A DNA stretch of 64,000 nt from Rhabditoides inermis (taxonomy: Eukaryota; Nematoda; Chromadorea; Rhabditida; Rhabditidae): the NCBI GenBank assembly GCA_963966185.1, contig CAWZYM010000045.1:425001-489000 (forward strand). The letters are read 5' to 3'. This document shows positions 59,906 to 64,000 of this stretch, piece after piece. Below the pieces are notes generated by a model, which worked only from the letters and a program-made list of their open reading frames with translations, was not told where the DNA came from and did no database searches. Position 1 is the first letter of the stretch, and the number at the start of each line of letters is the position of its first letter. The translations under genes and the position numbers were made by a program.

Positions 59906-62621
59906 ATGGGTAAAAAGGCTAAAATAGGAAAGCAGCGCCGTGATAAGTTCTATCACTTGGCCAAGGAAGCAGGTTAGTTGTAACTTATTTCAATGTTCAT
60001 TAGAATATGTGTTTAGGATACCGCTCTCGTGCTGCCTTCAAGCTGATTCAGCTGAACAAGCGTTTTGAGTTCCTGCAGAATTCGCGCGCAACTGTCGATT
60101 TGTGTGCAGCTCCTGGAGGATGGATGCAAGTCGCTGCTCAGAACATGCCGGTGTCCAGCCTTGTTGTTGGTATGAATATCATATTGTTATGTATGTTTCT
60201 ATATTCGTTTTATTTAAGGTGTGGATTTGGCCCCCATCAAGCCTATTCGCAACTGCATTGCTCTCCAGGGAGACATTACCACTGAGAAGACTCGGCAAGC
60301 TATCAAAAAGGAACTTCAGACGTGGGACGTATGTTGCCGTCACCTTATCAAAGTTTATCCAAGCTATTCAGGCTGATACTGTGCTTCACGACGGAGCTCC
60401 GAATGTCGGACAGAATTGGATCCATGATGCGTACCAGCAGAATCTGCTTGTGCTTTCTGCACTGAAACTCGCCACCCAAATTCTAAAAAAGAATGGAACC
60501 TTTGTCACGAAGGTATGTCTAATTTGTACAATTTGTACTACAATATGTGTTTTTGAATGATTATGTTGTGATTGCAGGTCTTCCGTTCGAATGACTATCA
60601 CTATCTCATTACCACGTTCGAGAAGCTGTTCAAGAAGGTACATCTAAAATATATTTCGTAATTCGTATGAGTAAATAAGATTTTCACAGGTGCACGTGTG
60701 GAAGCCAGCTGCTTCCCGACTCGAGTCTGCTGAGATCTTCGTTGTGTGCGAGAAGTACTTCAAGCCGACGAAGGTGCCTCCCGAGCTGCTCGACCCGAAG
60801 AAGGTCTTCCTTGACGCCAACCTGGAGCCGGAGAAGGCCGATCCGTGCGTATTGTTTATTTATGTATTGTTTAAAGTAATTTCGTTGTTGTTCAGTCAGA
60901 AGCTTCTGAACCCTGTGAAGAAGCAGAAGAGAGCCAAGGCCGAGGGATACGCTGAGGGACAGTTCCTCTGCTACAAAACTATCGATGCGACTGAGTTCAT
61001 CGAGGTGAGTGCGTTTAGCGATTGTTATCTGCGATTTTCTTACGATGCTGTATTACTACTATTTATAATAGGGAAATACATGTTTCATCCCCCCCCCCCC
61101 GAAATTTTCCACTTTGAACCATCAAAAACGACGTACGTTATTATATTATACATTGGATTTAGTTTACCTCAATCTCAATTTAACGTGAAAATCAAGTGTT
61201 GCCTTGATACTTATTTTGTGTGTAGGCGCACAACTATCTCGAGAAGCTAAGCGAGGCCAATTCTATCAAGCTCGATCAGGAGAAGTGGATGAATTCCCCG
61301 GCTACCACCGAAGAGGTTATTTTTTTTTGTTTGTCATTTGAGTCGTGTTTTGCCATCCCTGTTTGAAGTTATGTGATTTTAGATCAAAATGTGTCTCGCT
61401 GATATCAAAGTGTGCGGTCCTAGCGATCTTCGTCGTATCCTCCAGTGGCGCAAAAAGATGATTGCTATCGTCGAAGCCGAGAAGAAGGAGCTTGAGGAAG
61501 AGGATTGGTGAGATTGATATCACATTTAAATTATCTACTTATTCTCTTTCATTGGCTTGCAGTGATGTTGATTCTGATGATGAGGAGATGAAGATGGACG
61601 ACGACGAAAAAGAGGACAAGGAACTGCAGGAAATCGAGGCGCAGATCGCGAAAGCATCGGCTGATGAGCGCGCGGCTCTCAAAAAGTGAGTGAAACTCAG
61701 TGTGTGGTAGTTAAGACATTTTAATTTTAGAAAGAAAAAGAAGATGCTGCGTGAGAAGCGCAAGTTCCTCACGAGGAAACAGCTGCAGATGGTACATGAG
61801 GGAGACGACACTTGGCAGGTCGAGGATGAACAGGACATGTTCTCGCTCGCGCGCATCCGCAAGGCCAAGCAGGTACGATTCATCATTTATGGAAGTTATG
61901 GACATTTTCTCACTTCAGCTGAACAAGGTGATGCAAGGCATTGCTCTGCCTGTTGAAAGCGACAACGACGACGAAGAGATGGAAGAAGGTCTGGGCGATG
62001 GAGAGTGGGAGACTATGGAGCGCACAGACGATGGAATTGAGTAAGTCTGATGCAGTTTGGAATGCTACTAATATAGTTCGTTGCAGTTCGGATTCAGAAA
62101 AGGAGATGGAGGAGGATGACGATGAAGATGGAAACGGCCTGGTAGTCACGGAGGAGTCGTACATGACAAAAGAGGAGAAGAAGGAGACTCGCGCTGATCG
62201 CTGGTTTAACCAGGTTTGACATTTGTTGCCTCAAGACATATACTGTATTGTCATGAGTTGATTTCTCGTTTAGGATGACATGACTGCTCTGTTGGGAGAT
62301 GATGACGATGACGACGACGAGATGGATGTGATCGAGAAGCACATGAAGAGAAAGGGAGGAAAGAAGATGCATGAGAACACCGTCTCTTTTGATGGACCCA
62401 AGGAAACTGCCAAGAGGCGTACTCGAAAAGAAAAGGTGCGCTATATTTCATTGGGGGAACTTCACTCAAATGCTGTTAGAATCAGATTATGGATTAGTGA
62501 GTGTTACGTTTCAGGAAGCCGATAAGGAGGCGGTTACTGCTGAAGAGGAGGAGCGTAGAAGTGCATTCTTCCGCGAGCTCGACGCGGACAGTGACGAGGA
62601 GTTTATCGACGGTACGTATCG

Positions 62622-62668
<47 letters not shown>

Positions 62669-63675
62669 TGCATTACAGAGGACAAACGCATTGCGAAGAG
62701 AAAGGCGGACGATAAGGCTGCGGCAAAAAAGAGCAAGCTGGATGCGGATGGTGCCCCCAAGGAGAAGAAGAGGAAGCTCACCCCCGAGCAGCTCGCTATG
62801 GGAGAACAGCTCATCTACAGCAGCAAGACTGCAAGAGAGCTAGAGGAGTGGGGCTGGAACAGGTACACGAACAACGACGAGGATCTGCCCGACTGGTTCG
62901 TTGATGACGAGAAGAAGCACTACAAGAAGGCTCTTCCCGTCACCAAGGTATTCGTTCCCTCTTCCCACATACTTCTTACTTTCAGTACATACTCAAGTTT
63001 TACTGGCAAAAAGACCCCTAGAAAACTTTTAAACTGCTGCGCACCTTCAGAAAGATTGCAGAAAGCGTTTTTTTGTATCATGCATTGTTATTGTTACATA
63101 CTCGTTATTCGTTATCGAGTATCGAGTCTCATCTTGTCTTGACGCGGGTTTTTTTCAGGCACAAGTGCAGGAGTACCGCGATCGTCTGAAGGAACTTAAC
63201 GCTCGTCCTATCAAGAAGGTGGCCGAGGCAAAGGCTCGCAAGGCGAGGCGCGCTGCTATGCGCCTCGAGAAGGCGAGGAAGAAGGCGGAGAGCGTCGCCC
63301 AGAGCGAGAGCATGGAGCACATCGAGAAGGTCAAGGAGATGAAGAAGTGAGTTGACTTGTCCACAACACCACAACCAACCACTTCTCATCGTTTGCAGGA
63401 TTATGAAGTCTGCCACGAAGACTGACAAAAAGGAAGTGTCGTATCAAGTGATGACCAAGGGCAAGATTAAGGGAGGTAACCAACGCCCTAACGGAAAGTA
63501 CAAGGTTGGTGCTCATAATACTAAAATGCTCCTAATGTTAGTGAACGTACCTAATGTTTTGTGATTGTAGCTTGTTGATCGTCGCATGAAGTCTGACAAG
63601 CGCTCGCAGAAGTCTGCTGGCAGGGGCAAGGGAGGCAAGGGCCGTGGAATGAGGGGAAAGGCTGGAAGGAAGTGA
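59906..63675 (+). CDS. FTSJ3: FTSJ3/SPB1-type rRNA 2'-O-methyltransferase
   Basis: Nucleolar SAM-dependent methyltransferase needed for 60S maturation. Nineteen exons: 59906-59972, 60017-60169, 60219-60328, 60372-60512, 60578-60637, 60690-60844, 60896-61004, 61226-61315, 61383-61507, 61563-61685, 61731-61872, 61919-62040, 62087-62213, 62274-62435, 62515-62611, 62679-62947, 63159-63346, 63399-63504, 63571-63675; 816 aa. The FtsJ domain has SAM site DLCAAPGGW and the K-D-K-E tetrad: Lys31 (AAFKLIQ), Asp117 (LHDGAPN), Lys157 (FVTKVF), Glu192 (ESAEIF). Then acidic middle regions ([28 protein letters not shown]), the SPB1 C-terminal part ([48 protein letters not shown]) and a Gly/Arg/Lys tail. Acceptor ttgcag at 59872-59877 suggests trans-splicing. 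Confidence 0.95.
62624..62665. repeat. (TA)n microsatellite
   Basis: TA dinucleotide run inside SPB1 intron 62612-62678. Confidence 0.9.
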
Positions 63676-64000
63676 ACACATCTATCCACTTCTCTCAATC
63701 ACTCATACATTGCTTCGTTTTCTGTCACTGATTTGTTTTGTTAAGTTGAGAACTGAACGTTGGTTTCATCGTTAGTGGTTGTTCTGTTGTTTGTTAGTTG
63801 ATTGATTGTTGATCTTATTGAATTGTTATATAAAGATTTTATGCACATGAGTGGTTTGAATGCCTCAAGGTGTTGTGTTCGCCGTCCGCTATCTGGTGTG
63901 TCTGTGCAGTCTAGAGTGTTCCCCGTCCCCCGTCGAGTCTCTGTATCATGCTGACAAGTGCTCCTGTCTGTCTCTCTCTCATCGGTTCTAGAGCGTGCAC
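63676..64000. other. 3' flank of SPB1
   Basis: 3' UTR and downstream sequence; no further gene recognised before the window ends. No canonical AATAAA was noted; tataaag at 63829-63835 is a weak alternative. Confidence 0.4.

Noticed and set aside
60182..60285. Read-through ORFs over SPB1 introns
   Set aside because: They cross clear GT..AG introns; the spliced frame matches the family throughout.

Overview
This is eukaryotic DNA, very probably from a rhabditid-type nematode. The evidence is: short introns (mostly 43-350 bp) with GT..AG ends; a PDF-1-type neuropeptide precursor; a CX-module secreted protein of the type known from Caenorhabditis; a ubiquitin-like/S27a fusion adjacent to an FTSJ3/SPB1 gene (I recall the same neighbours in C. 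elegans); near-ATG splice acceptors as expected for spliced-leader trans-splicing; and a coq-2 gene with two mutually exclusive exons of the kind linked to rhodoquinone synthesis. No prokaryotic features are present. All exon models were built by eye from reading frame, splice-site and phase agreement; each closes to an intact ORF.

Left part (1-15 kb): one long + strand gene, a DLC1/STARD13-family RhoGAP (gei-1-like), 32 proposed exons from 410 to 14944 with SAM, RhoGAP and START domains. Its introns are loaded with GA/CT microsatellites, a 1.16-kb array of a 22-bp purine repeat and a long foldback element.

Middle (15-36.5 kb): a transposon graveyard with no recognisable host gene except a U6 snRNA sequence. 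It holds an RT fragment split by a small inverted-repeat element, a U6 sequence joined to a LINE endonuclease, a near-intact LINE inserted into that one, a ~335-bp tandem repeat, two portions of Penelope-like elements, a 5.6-kb LTR element inserted in a Penelope GIY-YIG domain with a visible target duplication, and a LINE interrupted by an 845-bp TA-flanked inverted-repeat element.

Right part (37-64 kb): compact gene territory. Minus strand: a GILT thiol reductase, pdf-1, an LRRFIP coiled-coil protein. Plus strand: rfc-2. Minus strand cluster: rps-13, a CX-module protein and coq-2, spaced like an operon. Plus strand: ubl-1/S27a with two intronic box C/D snoRNA candidates, and FTSJ3/SPB1, the two separated by a 5'-truncated young LINE copy.

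Functionally the right part combines ribosome production (rps-13, ubl-1, SPB1, snoRNAs), DNA replication (rfc-2) and quinone synthesis (coq-2). The most noteworthy points are the coq-2 exon pair, the LTR element whose internal region reads as a spliced, multi-exon ORF ending inside the LTR, the U6/LINE junction, and the foldback family.
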